Counted from the stretch's first letter, positions 33,334 through 45,735 are shown. The stretch: 64,000 nt of DNA from Gigaspora margarita (GCA_009809945.1 WTPW01000928.1:133790-197789), one strand, 5' to 3'. Numbers and translations: made by a program. The notes: generated from the letters alone by a model not told the origin.

Positions 33334-34944
33334 ACTATAAAAATAGAAGATTTTTGAATATCTAGAATTATGTAATGCTTGAGAACCTGGAAATTGAACT
33401 TGTTTGCAAGTTTTGAGTAAAGAAGTAGTTAGACTTTGTTAATACTATAGAAAGGAATTAGATTGAGTAATATAACTAGAAAACTGAACATTAGGGTTTA
33501 GGGTATAGGCCCTCACCAACTAAGCTTTCAAAGTCACACTAGAGAAAAAAGACAATTAATTTCTAGATTTTTTCATTTTTTTGTAATTTTTTAGTTGGAA
33601 TTTTTGCTGCCCAGATTATCTAATAATTACTCATATTCTTAGCAATTCTTGTAATGTATAGTTTTATATCAATCTATCAACCAATAAAATTATATTTATA
33701 TTCAAAATATAATCATTGTACTAAACTAGTATAGCAATATACATAATCAAGTTATTATGTTGTATGCTTTTTGCTTTTTGTTTGATATATGACTTGTGAT
33801 CAAAATGTTAAGTCTAATATAGTGATAAGCAAGTTATGATCAAGACTATCATCACAATTCAAATTCACTAACAACTAGAGTTCCTCAAACTTAAATTAAA
33901 TCAAATATTAGGCATATTTGAATTTGGTCTAATCAAATCAGCCTTGATTTAAATCTGATTTAAATTAAAAATTCTATACTGTATTTGCATGTAATAGCAG
34001 GCCAGTTTCAAAAAATTAAGCTATTTTGCTCAAAATAATATTATGCATATTCTGAAATAATACGCACCCCTTTATTTTTAATTTAATTCACAATCCACAT
34101 ATAAATGATAGGATTTTATAAATTACGAAAGTATAATTTACTATGTTTTTTATATATGAATGAAATCTTTTTTTCCTCTATACTTATAAAAATTCTATAT
34201 AGTTACAAAAAATATAATATCAATATCTTTTTATCTACTGAACCAATTTTAAAAATTTTTTTACATTATATATAAAAAAGTATTCTCTACATTTTTCAAT
34301 TAGAAAATCTAGTACATTAATATAATAAAAAAAAAAGTTAGCTATGGAGGAAAAAAAGATTTCATAATTATAATAAATTTAATAGTAAATTGCGCCTATA
34401 AAATACTATCCTTCTTATGTGAATCAGCAATTAATGTTTTAAAATATAATAAAGATTCAAAATGCAAATACTAAAATTAACTATTATAACAAAAATAAAA
34501 AATATTTTTAACAGGAACATAGTACAAAGGCTAGAGCATTTTTACATTCAAGTTTTGTATTCATTTACAAAATCTTGATTCTAATTGGATATAGAAATTG
34601 AATAATGTCATAACTATATCAGTGAAGTTGTAGGCTTCAATTTGCTGCATTTTTAATTGTGATTAGTTATGGCTAGTTATACCTGAGTTACAACATAGCA
34701 CATCCCAATGATCCAAGTTTTGCCTGCACCTCTACTAATAATGCAAGAGGCAATATTCTTTTTATTAATATTTGAACTGCTTTTTCTAATTTGGTATTAT
34801 CATAGCACCCATGTGGCTTATTTTGAATACCAGCACAGAATTTTAAAAAAAATCACATTTTAATTCAAAATAAAGTGCATGTGCATTTCAAAATAGCATG
34901 CAGGGGCTCAAAATAATGTGCAGGAGCATTATAATACACAAATA
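33334..34944. other. AT-rich intergenic with dispersed repeat pieces
   Basis: A TTTGATTTAAATCTGATTT-like tract (33880-33990) relates to the foldback at 10348. The block at 34512-34605 repeats 2986-3078. No gene or complete element is visible. Confidence 0.45.
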
Positions 34945-35145
34945 TGGGATTTGAATTTGATTTGATTTGAACTTTTTAAAATTTTATTTAAAATTTTTTA
35001 ATATAAATCAAATACTTCAAATATTTAATCTAATCAAATCAAATATTCATCAATTTGAATTTAATTTGATTTGAAAATTTTTATTTGAATTTGATTTAAG
35101 ATCAAATATTTGATCAAATCAATCAAATCAAATTGTAGAACTCTA
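34945..35145. repeat. TTTGAATTTGATTTGA tract, relative of 10348-10892
   Basis: Runs of TTTGAATTTGATTTGATTTG and the complement alternate, ending near CAAATTGTAGAACTCTACTTG, a decayed form of the GCAGAACCCTACCTGC end of the 10.3-kb element. The left end is decayed. Intergenic sequence from 35146 to 35699 shows no gene. Confidence 0.55.
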
Positions 35146-35699
35146 CTTGTAACCAAATTTTTACAATAGTATCACAGTCATAATCAGTTCTTTGATAAAA
35201 AATAGCTATAGAATATGAAGTACGAGGGACGATAAAAGGTTGGGCCCACAATCCTATGTGCTATAGATCATGTCATAGTTTATCAATTCTCTGGATTTGA
35301 TTATCTATCAAGGATCAAGGGCATGAGTTTTGAAAGCTAAGTATTGATTATTGATTAATTATATAACACAAAAAGTATAATTCACTAACCATTGTATTAT
35401 AAATTGGAAGGTCCGTTAACAATATATAAGGGGGTCCGAATTTATAAAAAAGATTTTTTGTTTGATACTTTTACTTGCTTATACCAATACTTATATTTTA
35501 CAGACTCCTTAGCATAGGAAAAGGATGTAACTGTAAGTATATATAGGTTGGTCATGACTCTTATGTGCGAGGAAGGGGCACATGAAGATCAAAACAAACT
35601 ATACTACTGGAAATCGAATCAACAAGGAGGGACAAAAATCTACTCGTGGTCGCATACGACCACGACAAATAGTAAGCATAGTTGTTAATTCTAATGCAT

Positions 35700-35970
35700 T
35701 GTCTTGATTATATGGTTGTAAGAGTAGTATAAAAACTTTTTGTTTTTGGCCCCATAACAGAAACACTATAGTGACAGTTAAAGGACCTTTTTTTAGCTCA
35801 CGGTTGTAGTAGCAGTTCAAAAACCTTTTGTTTTCTGCTTTTTGAATAGAACTGCACTATAACTTTTTGCAACTGCAGTAGGGATTCAAAGATCTTTTGT
35901 TGCAATGTCACTACAAAAGCCTCTGTTTAAGCTTCATAGTCATAGCAGCAGTTTAAAGATGATTTATTAG
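35700..35970. repeat. Diverged tandem repeat, about four units of ~70-90 bp
   Basis: Units share GTTGTAGTAGCAGTTCAAAA and CCTTTTGTTTTCTG. Forms are at about 35713 (GTTGTAAGAGTAGTATAAAA), 35804, 35868 (ACTGCAGTAGGGATTCAAAG) and 35939 (CATAGCAGCAGTTTAAAG). The 73-codon minus frame (35599-35820) overlaps it and is not supported as a gene. Confidence 0.55.
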
Positions 35971-37751
35971 TTAGTGGAATGTAGTATTTGTATTCATGGA
36001 GGTATCTATCCAGATATCCGAATAATATTCAGATATCTGGATAATATCCAGATATGCAGAGCTTAATTTTAGTTGATGGGTAGGATTTATGGATATCCGG
36101 ATAAAACCCAGTTAATATCCGGATAATATCCGAATACTATCTAGATATTTATTAAATTAAAAATATTTTTACTTGTTTAATGTTGTTCAAAATAATTTAT
36201 TGTGCAAGAAAGCTAAACAATGATATCATATATTTCATAATTATTATTCTATATTAAAAAATCGATAATTTAAAAAAATATTAAAATTTAATATACTACT
36301 TGACTATAGGTTATATTAATCTAAAAAAATTATGAATTTTAAATTTTTTGCTTTGTGTAATTTGCAATATAATGATAAAGCTACACTTTAAAATTAAATA
36401 TTTCTTAAATTATCAATTCTAATAAAGTTAGGAATTATTTAATTTTAATAGTTATATTTTGTTTCTATAATGACAGTTATAATTTTAAATTGTTTATATT
36501 GTAGATTTATGTACAACTGTACTGCTTGACTATAGGTTACATTAAATCTAAAAAAATTATGAATTTTAAATTTTTTGCTTGGTATAATTTGCAAAGTAAC
36601 AATAAACTAGTTACATATAAAATTAAATATTTCTTAAATTATCGATTCTAATATAGTTAGATTTAATTTTTAATATTATATTTGTTTCTATAAAAATGGT
36701 TATAATTTTGGATTGTTTACATTGTACATATATGCATAACTATAAAATTCTAATTTATCTTGATAAATCTAAATAACAATTGATTTAGAATGATTTGCAA
36801 TATCATTCTAATAAATATTTAAGATATGAGTATGAGTTGAGATAAATTATAATTTTTTGCATTTTAATACAATACATACCTGTTCATAAACTATAAATAA
36901 AAATTTAAGCATTTGAAATCTAAATTTTTTAATTATAGATGAAACAGAGGGTGATGAAGATAGAGGTGATGCATTAAATATCAAGAGTAAAACTGATCAA
37001 ACAAAAGTTTTGCAATATAATAGTGATGAAGAATATCTTTCAAGCAATGATAATTATTTAGATGAAATAATAACAAATGAAAATTTTTATATATCTGATG
37101 AGGCAATAGATAATAAGGTATTACCTGCTAATTATGTACCATTATCAAAGAAGTAAAATTTGGAATTATTTTGATCCATTTGAGGATAAAATAATTCTAT
37201 AAATACAGTTGGCCATTATAAAGATATAATAATGAATAAGAATAAACAAGTAAAGTGTAATAAAATTATTGTTACAGGATGAGGATATAGTGGAAATTTT
37301 TGGAATTATTTAGATGCTATTCATGAAATTACAAAAGATACTGATACAAAATTTGCTAAATCAGGTCAACAAAGTATTGAGCATACTTTTCACAAAGCAA
37401 GTATTCAAAATCCAAAAATTACAAAATCAGGCTTTAGTAGAATTTATTATTAAAGATAATCAATCTTTAAATATATTAGAATCAAAAAATTTTAAATATT
37501 TATAGCTTCTTTAGATCCAAATTATAAAGTTACTAACCAATAAATTTGTTAAACAAATGATATATAGAGCTTATAATTATTCTTTCAGTATGCATCTTCA
37601 AAAACTTAATTTAGCAATTTCATGTTCTTTAACTTGTGATTTATGGACTTCTTATAATAGAAATGGATATTTAGGTGTAACATGTTACTGGATAGTTAAT
37701 GAATTTAAACTAAATAAAATTATTTTTGGGAATTTATAAATGCGAATATCC

Positions 37752-37870
37752 TCATATGGGGTCTGTGCCTTGAAAATGACCCTATGAGATATTGTTACAC
37801 AAGATTTTTATTAAGAAAAACATAGTAAATCTATTTTTAAAAAAATATTCAAGGAACAGACCCCATATGA
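37752..37870. mobile_element. 119-bp MITE inside the hAT transposase
   Basis: TCATATGGGGTCTGTGCCTT and its complement ending at 37870 form perfect ~21-23-bp termini. It abuts the next element with no spacer. It lies in the gap between the two catalytic halves of the transposase and so is younger than the hAT element. Confidence 0.7.
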
Positions 37871-38480
37871 TCTGGTGCAGAAAAATTTGTACCTCAAAAA
37901 ATTTCATAAACTTGACTCTAAGTAAAGTTTTTATATTTCTGATTAATTATTAAAATTTTTTAATATCAAATAAAATAGGTTTTAATCTAACTTATTATAT
38001 AATTTTTATTGGTTTAAAATTGGTTTATTTTAATAATTAAGCATGTACAATTCACTGTATTTGAAAAAAAAAGAAAAAATTTTTTTAAAAAAAAGATATT
38101 TTAACTAATTCCGCAAGCAATATGCAGTTGTATGAGCTTGTACTATGCAAGTGCATTGATGTGCATATAATAAAGATATGTTTAAGATTTGAGCAAAATT
38201 GAATTACTAGTTGTGGTAAAATTAAGTTTTAAAGCTTGACCATTTAATTTTTTTACTATATACATGTATATATAAATTACTATAGTAAATTATATAGTAA
38301 ATATTTTTAAAAAAAGTTACTATTAAAAAATTTTTTATTTTATCAATAAAATAATCAAAATAATTTTATTTTTATTAATCTGGTAATCAAATGATTATAA
38401 TAAATTAAAAAATTAAAAATTAATTGGTATAAAAATATTTTAATCAAAGCTATTTGAGGTACAAATCTTTTTGCACCAGA
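37871..38480. mobile_element. Inverted-repeat element of the GTCYGGTG family, 610 bp
   Basis: TCTGGTGCAGAAAAATTTGT at the left and the complement of TCTGGTGCAAAAAGATTTGT at the right, each continuing ACCTCAAA, give 28-bp termini with two mismatches. The interior word AGCTTGTACTATGCAA is found in reverse in the larger element 55942-56908, whose termini are similar. Coding sequence of the transposase resumes right after it. Non-coding. Confidence 0.75.
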
Positions 38481-39588
38481 CTATATAGAGAAAATAATTA
38501 AAAATATATTGAATAATATTATGAATGAATGGAATATAGCATCTAAAGTGATTAGTATTACAACTGATAATGCTACAAATTTTAAAAAAGCTATTGAATT
38601 ATTAGACTTAGAAATATATTATATTAAATATTTAGCTTATACATTGCAATTAGTAATTGGAAAAGGATTAATATCAGCAAAAATATTAATAACAAAAGTT
38701 AAACATCCTTTGTCTTTTGTTATTTCTCCAAAACAATCAGAAGATTAGAAATTGCACAAAAAGATTTTTTGAAAATTTCTTCAGATAAGGTATTTATTAT
38801 AAAAATTTATAAAAACTATTTATTGTTACTATAAATTTTAATTATTTTAATACAAAATTTCCAAATTTTAGAGTTCATTGTTTTTAGCTTTTTTGTAATA
38901 ATTATATTAAAATTTAGATTAAGTTTGATAATAAAAGAATATAAAGAATTTTGGTAGCATTTATATTTTAAATTAGATTTTAATTTCTAGCTTCAGCTAT
39001 AATACTTATTTATAATAATTTATAATAATTTAAATTTAGATTTATTAAATTATTATTTTTTTAAAAATTTAAATAATTGCAAAAAAATAAATATTTTAAA
39101 GCTATTCAAGATGTGGATACCAGATGGAATTCATCATTTTTGGTATAGAAAGATTATCAGAATTAAAAATGCAATTGAAATTGTTAAAACAACTATGATC
39201 AAGCAACAGCTTATCAAACTAAAAAAGAATATCAATATTTTAAAAAAGCTTTATTAACTAATCAGAGTGGAATATTTTAAAGTCTTTAGAAAAAATCTTA
39301 TTACTATTTGCAGAAGCTACAATATTCTTAGGATCTAGTAAATTTTCTATGATTGGTTTTATCAATCCAATTATTAACACATTAAAATTAGAAGTTTTGC
39401 CAAATAATTATCCTTTAGATATATCTGAAGAAGTAGATTTTACAACAACAGAAACAGACAGTATTTGATAACGATGTTAATTTTGATGATGATATTAATT
39501 TTGATGAATTATTTGAAAATGAACTATATGATAATCTTTTAGAAAATTATCATTTTTTTAGTAGAAAAAGTTAAAATAGCATTATTTG

Positions 39589-39840
39589 GGGGTGAGTCAG
39601 TAGAAAAGGGACAAATCATTTTTAATAAAATTTTTTTAATTTTTAAATTTAAATATATTAACAACTATTTAATCAAATTTGCTAAAAAATTTTTTATTTT
39701 AATCTTGAAATTATATTGAATTAAAATAAAAAAAATAAAAAAACATTGTTAAACTTATTAAGATAGTTGTAAGATATTTAAGTTTAAAGTCAAAAAACTT
39801 TTATTTAGAAAAATTTGTCCCTTTTCTACTGACTCACCCC
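39589..39840. mobile_element. 252-bp MITE inside the hAT transposase
   Basis: GGGGTGAGTCAGTAGAAAAG followed by GGACAAAT at the left is matched by its perfect complement ending at 39840, giving 28-bp termini. Transposase coding resumes (YEALQHYLTK) directly downstream, so the insertion point in the gene is clear. No frame inside. Confidence 0.85.
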
Positions 39841-40630
39841 ATATGAAGCTTTACAACATTATTTAACTAAAATGCATTATTATTTAGTTTATTAGATCCT
39901 CAATATAAAAGGCTTGAATTTACTTCTAAACCTAAGCAAAAATCAGCTAAAGATATTTTAGTAAGGTTATATAATAATAAACAAAATTATATAAGTGATA
40001 ATTCAAGTGATTCTATTAACAATAATTATCAATCTACTTTGGATAATGAACTTTTAAGTAATTCTTTATTAAAACAACTTAAAATAAACCAAAAAATATC
40101 ATGAAAATGAAATTCAACAAGATTTAACTTTATTAGAAATTGGAATTGAAAAGATGCATGTATTTGATGGACTAGTCAAAAAGATATATTTCCTACAATT
40201 TCAAAAATTGCACAAAAATATTTACCAATTCAAGCAACTTCAACTCCTAGTGAAAGATTATTTTCACAAGTTGGAACAGTAATGAATAAAAAACGAACAA
40301 GATTAAATCCTAAATTGCTTAATAAAATATTATTTTTAAAAAAGAATGCACAATATTTAGAATCAATTTGGCCAAATTAAATAAGATAGGTTTTTTATTA
40401 TTTTTGTAAGAATTTAGTTTCTAAATTAAGCATAATTTAGATTTTAATTATTTTAAGGTTGGAATAATTATGATCAAAATTATAAATATAGTTAAAAATA
40501 TAAAAAAAATGTAAACATAAATATTTTTTATTTTATTATCTGGTAAAATCTGATCTATTAAATTGGCAAATGAAATTTACATATATTTTGACAAAATCTG
40601 TTTTATTAAAATATATATTTTATTATGATA

Positions 40631-41160
40631 TGGGCAATGGACTAGGAAAGCCCGTCTTTGAAGGGGGTTTCCATTTTGAGGGGTCGTCTAAAGCCTTGTA
40701 CCTTCATATATTGATTTACATACTGCATAAATTGTATTCTTGATATCTATATAACCTGCTAACCTTAAATGCATCAAAAACGAACCCTAACGAGGTACAA
40801 GGCTTTAGCCATCCCCCATTTTGAGAAAATGGCGATTATTTGTCTGTGAAACCTAAATTTTACCCTGAATTTTTTGTTTATTTTTAGATATCAATTACTG
40901 AATAAACAATGTCATGTGATTATGAAACACTGATTGACCAATCTAATTTAATTGAGTCGTAAAACTTTGGTTGAAATCTATTTTTAGAACATGATCGTAA
41001 ATTGGTTTACATTCAAGTTAAAAATATCTCGATAAATTATTATATTAACGTATGGTAAAAGTGAAATACATATAGGTACAAACCGGAACTTTAATTTGAA
41101 TCAAAAATCTCGAAATTGATAAAAAAGTGTCAAAGACGGGTTTTCCTAGTCCATTGCCCA
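40631..41160. mobile_element. TA-flanked inverted-repeat element, 530 bp
   Basis: TGGGCAATGGACTAGGAAAG then CCCGTCTTTGA, and the complement with one mismatch, lie between TA dinucleotides (40629-40630, 41161-41162). A smaller inverted pair (TAAAGCCTTGTACCT near 40691, AGGTACAAGGCTTTA near 40795) is nested in it. It sits in the 3' untranslated part of the hAT element. Its termini resemble those of 46769-47024. Confidence 0.8.
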
Positions 41161-41385
41161 TATATGTTTTATATTTTTAAATGACCTATAATTTTAAATA
41201 AACATATAGCTATATATCTTTGGTAGTTAAGATATTATTTTTAATCAAAAATTTTATATTAAAGTTCTATCTATATAGTATCCGGATACAGAGTTAAAAA
41301 AAGTTCCGGATATCCGGATTTATAAAAATGATGGATGATCAAAAAAGTATCCGGATTGTATCCTGATCCAATCACTAGTGGAATG

Positions 41386-42044
41386 TAAAAAGCAAATTAC
41401 ACTTACAAATCATATTCAAAAATTCACAAATGCTTATTTGTAAATACTTATTTAACATTACATGTACAATCATTTCATTCATATTCATTTAGTCTCTAGT
41501 ATAAAAACAGCAATCATGCATATTTATTTACTGTTGCCTAATACCCTTCAAAATCATTTCATTCAGTAAGTGAATATAAAGACATTTTATTAATCTGTGG
41601 AATTAAGGCAAAACTATGATTGTAAATAATTATAGCATGTAACAAGTATATAGTTTAGTAATTACAAAGTTATATATACATAAAGGACAGGCTAGCAAAT
41701 TATTTATAATTATAATTAGAAATTGCCTTTGTTCCTGCATTAAGAATCGTTCAAGTTATCTTTCAAGATAAGAAAATTTAAAAATACCATACTGTAAAGT
41801 ACTGACTATGATTTGTACCTGGAGTCAATTCAATTATTTCTCAAAGAAATACTAAGTTGGTGTAAAACATTGAAGACTGACAAAATGGCTTATTTATCTT
41901 ATTGATTAATAAAAATTTATAAACTATAAATGACAAGTATAGTAAAAAAAAAGAAATGATTTTTTTATGACAAAAATGACTTGTCACATGACGAGGTGTC
42001 ATTTATTTTTAAATGACAATGTGCCATCACTGGTGTAGAGTATT
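41386..42044. other. AT-rich intergenic, no gene seen
   Basis: Between the hAT element and the protease relic. It would contain the 3' end of the minus-strand protease gene, but I see no clear terminator. Confidence 0.5.
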
Positions 42045-43298
42045 TTAAGAACCTCTTGAATTCCCAAGATAAAGCTTAAAATATCTAGATAATGTTTCTA
42101 ATTCGATAAAAATTGTGTTTAATGATTGAGCAGCGATAATACCTTGTCCACCGCCAACAATTATACCACGTCCAACCACTGAATCTAAATTTTGCGGTGA
42201 AACAAAAGAAAATACCGTCCCACCGCTATCACCGCCATCACCATACACATCTGTAATAATTAAATCCATATTAGTGTCATCCTTCTCTTCTATATATATC
42301 CAATTTAAACCAAATACATATCCACAAGAAAGATGCGTGTTGTGGCCAGATTTACATATATGAGTACCAACGCTAGATGCAAGTGCATCATCAGTTATAA
42401 TTAATTCTTTATATTGATCAGCCTCATCATTTCTTATAGGAGCGACATTTTACCATTAAGATAAATTATGCCAAAATTATAAGGATTTATCATAACAATC
42501 TCCATTGGTCCAATATACAATGCAGGTCTGTCAGTTCCCCACGGTGCGTAAGAAAATTCGTTAAGAGAAACGTTCTTGTTATAGCAGTGTCCTGCAGTTA
42601 TTAAGTAAAATTCATTTGGGTTAAATCTATCAATTACCCAAAAACCAACAGAGCACAAACCGCCACTTTGATCTTATATAACCCATCTCCACTTAATACT
42701 TTGGTTTTTATTTCAGGTGAATCAACATCATATCGTGATCATTTTGTATTTTGTGAAAACAGGTGGATTGCTGGATATACTATTGTCGGGTTAAAGGGTT
42801 TTATAGCATTGATAAACTCTGTATTATCAATATTAACATCCAAAAAGTATAAAACATTATTATTAGCTACCATATCAATAAAAATAAAAACTTTTTTAGG
42901 TTCAGTTAAATTAGCTTGAAGTTTTATTTGTTCAAAATTAGACTTAATTTGACTCATAGAATTATTTGCTTTATTAAAAAATAGAAAATCCCGCAATGGA
43001 TTTATCTGAGGCAAGGCTAACAAATCATCGACATTAGAAAAATTTACTGTATTGGCAGCTATATGAGTTTTGAATATCTCTATATAAGATCCCCAAAGCT
43101 TGAAATAAAATCATCCTGTTCTAGTATTGGACTTAAGATATCATCAATTGCGGTCAAATTTCTCTCAAGTTTCAATAATTCGGGTACTTCAGTATCGTCT
43201 ATGTTCCAGAATTTTGCTAACGGATGATGCTGTTCTGCATAAATTGAATAACTTTGTAATAACAATAATAAAATTATTAAAAAGTAAATAGTTCTCAT
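42045..43298 (-). pseudogene. Secreted chymotrypsin-fold serine protease pseudogene
   Basis: The start is at 43298, giving MRTIYFLIILLLLLQSYSIY, a clear signal peptide. A pro-region of ~150 residues follows (FWNIDDTEVPELLKLERN, then NANNSMSQIKSNFEQ-like sequence). The protease domain holds SVGFWVIDRF, then FYLITAGHCYNKN (catalytic His), PYNFGIIYL where the catalytic Asp would be expected, and YGDGGDSGGTVFS (catalytic Ser). This is the alpha-lytic/trypsin-like S1 layout of secreted fungal proteases. At least three one-base shifts (near 43085, 42690 and 42440) and a TGA at about 42740 break it, so it is dead or sequenced with errors. Asn for Asp in PYNFG would independently impair catalysis if that alignment is right. 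The C-terminal frame ends at 42045 after LYLGNSRGS. Confidence 0.75.
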
Positions 43299-43533
43299 TA
43301 CTGATTATTAATAAAAATGTGAATTACTATGCGCCAAATATTGATAATAATAAAGATTTAAATTCATTGAAATAAAACATGGATGTTTATATAAAACGAT
43401 AAAGAATTAGCAATCTTTTCTACCAGTTCTTTTTTTTTATATTTTTTTTTCTTCTGATAAAGAAATATTCTTATAAATGTCCCTAACAAGCAGAGTTGGT
43501 TTTTGTCAATCACATTTCGAACAATAACAATAT

Positions 43534-43700
43534 TCAACTTGGGTCAGTTCCGAACGCACTTCTTAGTTCAGGAATAAACCTAGGGTCGGAAACATCAAAA
43601 GTCAATTTATTTTTTTCTGCATCAGAAGTCAGCGAGTTTTTAAAGAATTATTGCATTGCGGACAATTGGTTTTATTTATTTCCTCAAAATCCAACCTTTT
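43534..43700 (-). pseudogene. Coding fragment with a CPQC pair
   Basis: On the minus strand LDFEEINKTNCPQCNNSLKT is followed, one frame over, by SDAEKNKLTFDVSDPRFIPE and LRSAFGTDPS before a stop. It reads like real protein with a Cys-x-x-Cys of zinc-ribbon kind. No start is visible upstream, so it is a fragment. The opposite-strand 78-codon frame (43496-43732) is a shadow. Confidence 0.4.
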
Positions 43701-43996
43701 ATTGGGTCATTATTCATAAAATAATTTTTTAATATTTTACTTTTTAAAACTTAAACTTTATTCATACTGTCGCGACAAATTTACATAAGCATAAAAATTT
43801 GAAAAGAAACGAAAATAAAAAAAGCTAGGGAGAACCTAACTAAAAAAATACAAATTTAAAAAAAATAAAAAACTATCAAAGTCTTAACAAGAATAAAAGA
43901 GTAAAAATCCGCCCAGCCGCGAAACTCAACAAAAAAAGGAACTAAAAAAAAACTTGTTAAGTAAAGGATAAATATAAAATAAAAAAAGTCATAAAT

Positions 43997-44610
43997 TTAG
44001 TATGGTTTGGATTTTGAGACTTTAATTTCGAGCCGTCCCCAGTAAACTAAATCTTCTGGACTATCCAAGAAAGTAGTATAGTGTTGGGTAGGAGCATAAT
44101 CCCAAACGGTATCAACCTTTTGACTAGGTCCATTTAGTCTGTCTTTTTTACTACCAACCACCTTATACCAAGTATCATAAAAACCGAAATTTTTGGGTTG
44201 GACATATTGACCGCACATAGGACATTTTACATCACTGTCATCGAAAAAATCAAAATCACGATAGCCCCATTTAGCAAGAATATAACCCCCATTATAGGCT
44301 TGGCAGGAGGAGTTATAGCAATGGGCTTTTAGAAAAGAAAATAGTTAGCAAAGTTTTAGAGTATCGATTTAATTAGACTTAGCAACTGTTATTTACCTTC
44401 GAGACTTAAACCTCTTGCCGCGATTCTCCATTCAGGAGCACTACTGGACCATTCTCTGATTGTTTTCTTTTTGCTATCGGAGGGGTCAGGAGCAGTTGTG
44501 CCAAAAGGACCCCCAAAAATAATAGCTCCGCCGATTGGAACACTAGAAGCGTAGGAAAAGAAGGAGGAAGTGTTTTGCTCTTCATCATCGCAACGAACAT
44601 TGTTAGACAT
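43997..44610 (-). CDS. 180-residue protein with CX4C and CX2C pairs, two exons
   Basis: Start at 44610; exons 44397-44610 and 43997-44325 join across a 71-bp intron (GTAAATAAC...TTCTAAAAG), total 543 bases, with one continuous frame and stop at 43997. The N-terminal third is Ser/Gly-rich with a hydrophobic stretch (SVPIGGAIIFGGPFGT). The conserved-looking part starts at EWRIAARGLSLEAHCYNSSC, then DFDFFDDSDVKCPMCGQYVQ and FGFYDTWYKVVGSKK. The spliced junction restores Leu-Glu-Ala-His-Cys, so the CX4C pair only exists after splicing. Two Cys pairs about 30 residues apart suggest one zinc site. I recall similar Cys-pair modules in expanded fungal and protist families, but I cannot name it. No defects are seen; this is one of the best intact genes here. 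Confidence 0.75.
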
Positions 44611-45579
44611 AGTGACTTAATTTAAAGAAAAAATAAAAAAAGCTTTAGTAAAAAAACAAGAAAGTTTAACTTTAATAAAAAGGAAGCAGAATTGCAAACT
44701 CACTCTTCAAAAAAACTTAGAAAAGAACTTATAAAAACTTATTTTTATGACCGAACGGTAGAGAACAGACCAAAAGCAAAAACCAACCAATTTATAAAAA
44801 ATCTAACGAAAAGAAATCTTTCTATCTACCAAGAAACTTCTTTCTAAAACCTTCGAAAAGTTTGATTTTAACGTCATCGATCGTATTACAAATATATTTA
44901 TGACATTCATTTCATTGATTGAGAAAATTGACAAAATTAAGTTCTAAACTTTGAAAGGATTTATGGCATACCGAGTTTGAGATGAGCAAGGTAACCACTT
45001 ATACGTAAGGTTACGACTATATTACGGTATTAATTAGTGTGTTATTTCTCCTAATTAGTGCATAATGGCAAATTTGGTGCAAATCTCAGATCATCACAAA
45101 AATCATGTGGCCACGATTAAAGTTTCCCATTGAATGCAAAATTTGATAGAAATCCTTTGAATACGTATCCTTAAAATCTAATATGAAACGGATAATAGAC
45201 CAGGCTCTATTATAACATCAGTTAAATTAATTTTAATAAGACAAGAAGAATTGATGATTATCTGGCAGCTTACTATGATAGTGCTTGCCAAAAACTCGAA
45301 TTATTGGCTGTTCGCATCCAATTTTCTCCTTATAATAAAATTATCATCTCGTCACGAGTGTCCTGTACATTTTTACCAATAATTTTGCACGTGTGAAAGT
45401 TAGATGGCATAAATGATCATGATCACATGTCATGAGAAATTCACAATATTGATTATATCAAATACATGTCATTAGCGTTAATGGCCCTTATGACATATAG
45501 TATCATGTTTAATTGCTTGCTTGGTAAGTATAAGTGTGTATGTGTAATTCATAGTAATAGATCAATTACGAATAAATGA
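44611..45579. other. Upstream and intergenic region, no gene seen
   Basis: Contains the promoter side of the minus-strand gene starting at 44610. No motif or frame stands out. The base composition is slightly less AT-rich than the transposon fields. Confidence 0.45.
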
Positions 45580-45735
45580 CGAATCTGTTACACATTAACA
45601 AGTTATGCGCCTGCCCTTGCGCTGGGAGCTTTTAATTTTAGTGATGTCACTGCTATTCAATCGAATTTTGTATTTGGTTATGGTGCTGCAATTATCTTTG
45701 TTGTATTATGTGTAGTGGGTTTATTGCTTAATTGA
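45580..45735 (+). pseudogene. C-terminal exon of a membrane protein
   Basis: An open frame with varied codon use reads SYAPALALGAFNFSDVTAIQ, SNFVFGYGAAIIF, VVLCVVGLLLN and stops at 45733-45735. The last ~22 residues form a transmembrane segment. An AG just before 45601 could be a splice acceptor. No upstream exon is found in the preceding kilobase, so it is either the last exon of a gene with a long intron or a relic. The family is unknown. Confidence 0.45.

Larger units (their letters stand above)
36939..40380 (+). pseudogene. hAT transposase pseudogene
   Basis: Protein-like segments follow the order of a hAT transposase. An acidic N-terminus (36950-37150) is followed by a degraded BED-type zinc finger with WNYFDPFE and NFWNYLDAIHE (37155-37330), in which the second Cys position is lost. 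The first catalytic region, LTCDLWTSYNRNGYLGVTCY, is at about 37628-37690. The second, WNIASKVISITTDNATNFKK, is at about 38530-38590 and is followed by YTLQLVIGKGL. Then come DVDTRWNSSFL (39110), FAEATIFLGSSKFSMIGFI (39310) and the C-terminal dimerisation motif ATSTPSERLFSQVG with NKKRTRLNPK (40230-40310), stop at 40378. A GTATTTATT...TTTTAAAG gap (about 38790-39093) may be an intron. Frameshifts, stops and MITE insertions break it throughout. Confidence 0.88.
35982..41377 (+). mobile_element. hAT transposon, 5.4 kb, decayed, 8-bp target duplication
   Basis: The element is bounded by a perfect direct duplication GTGGAATG at 35974-35981 and 41378-41385. It begins TAGTATTTG and ends CAATCACTA. 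Both subterminal regions contain many copies of ATATCCGGAT-like palindromes (36010-36150 and 41275-41365), probably transposase binding sites (inference from hAT biology). The interior carries a hAT transposase relic on the plus strand and at least four later inverted-repeat insertions (37752, 37871, 39589, 40631). Loss of frame means it cannot move on its own. Confidence 0.85.

Noticed and set aside
35599-35820. 73-codon minus frame
   Set aside because: It overlaps a diverged tandem repeat and has no recognisable feature.
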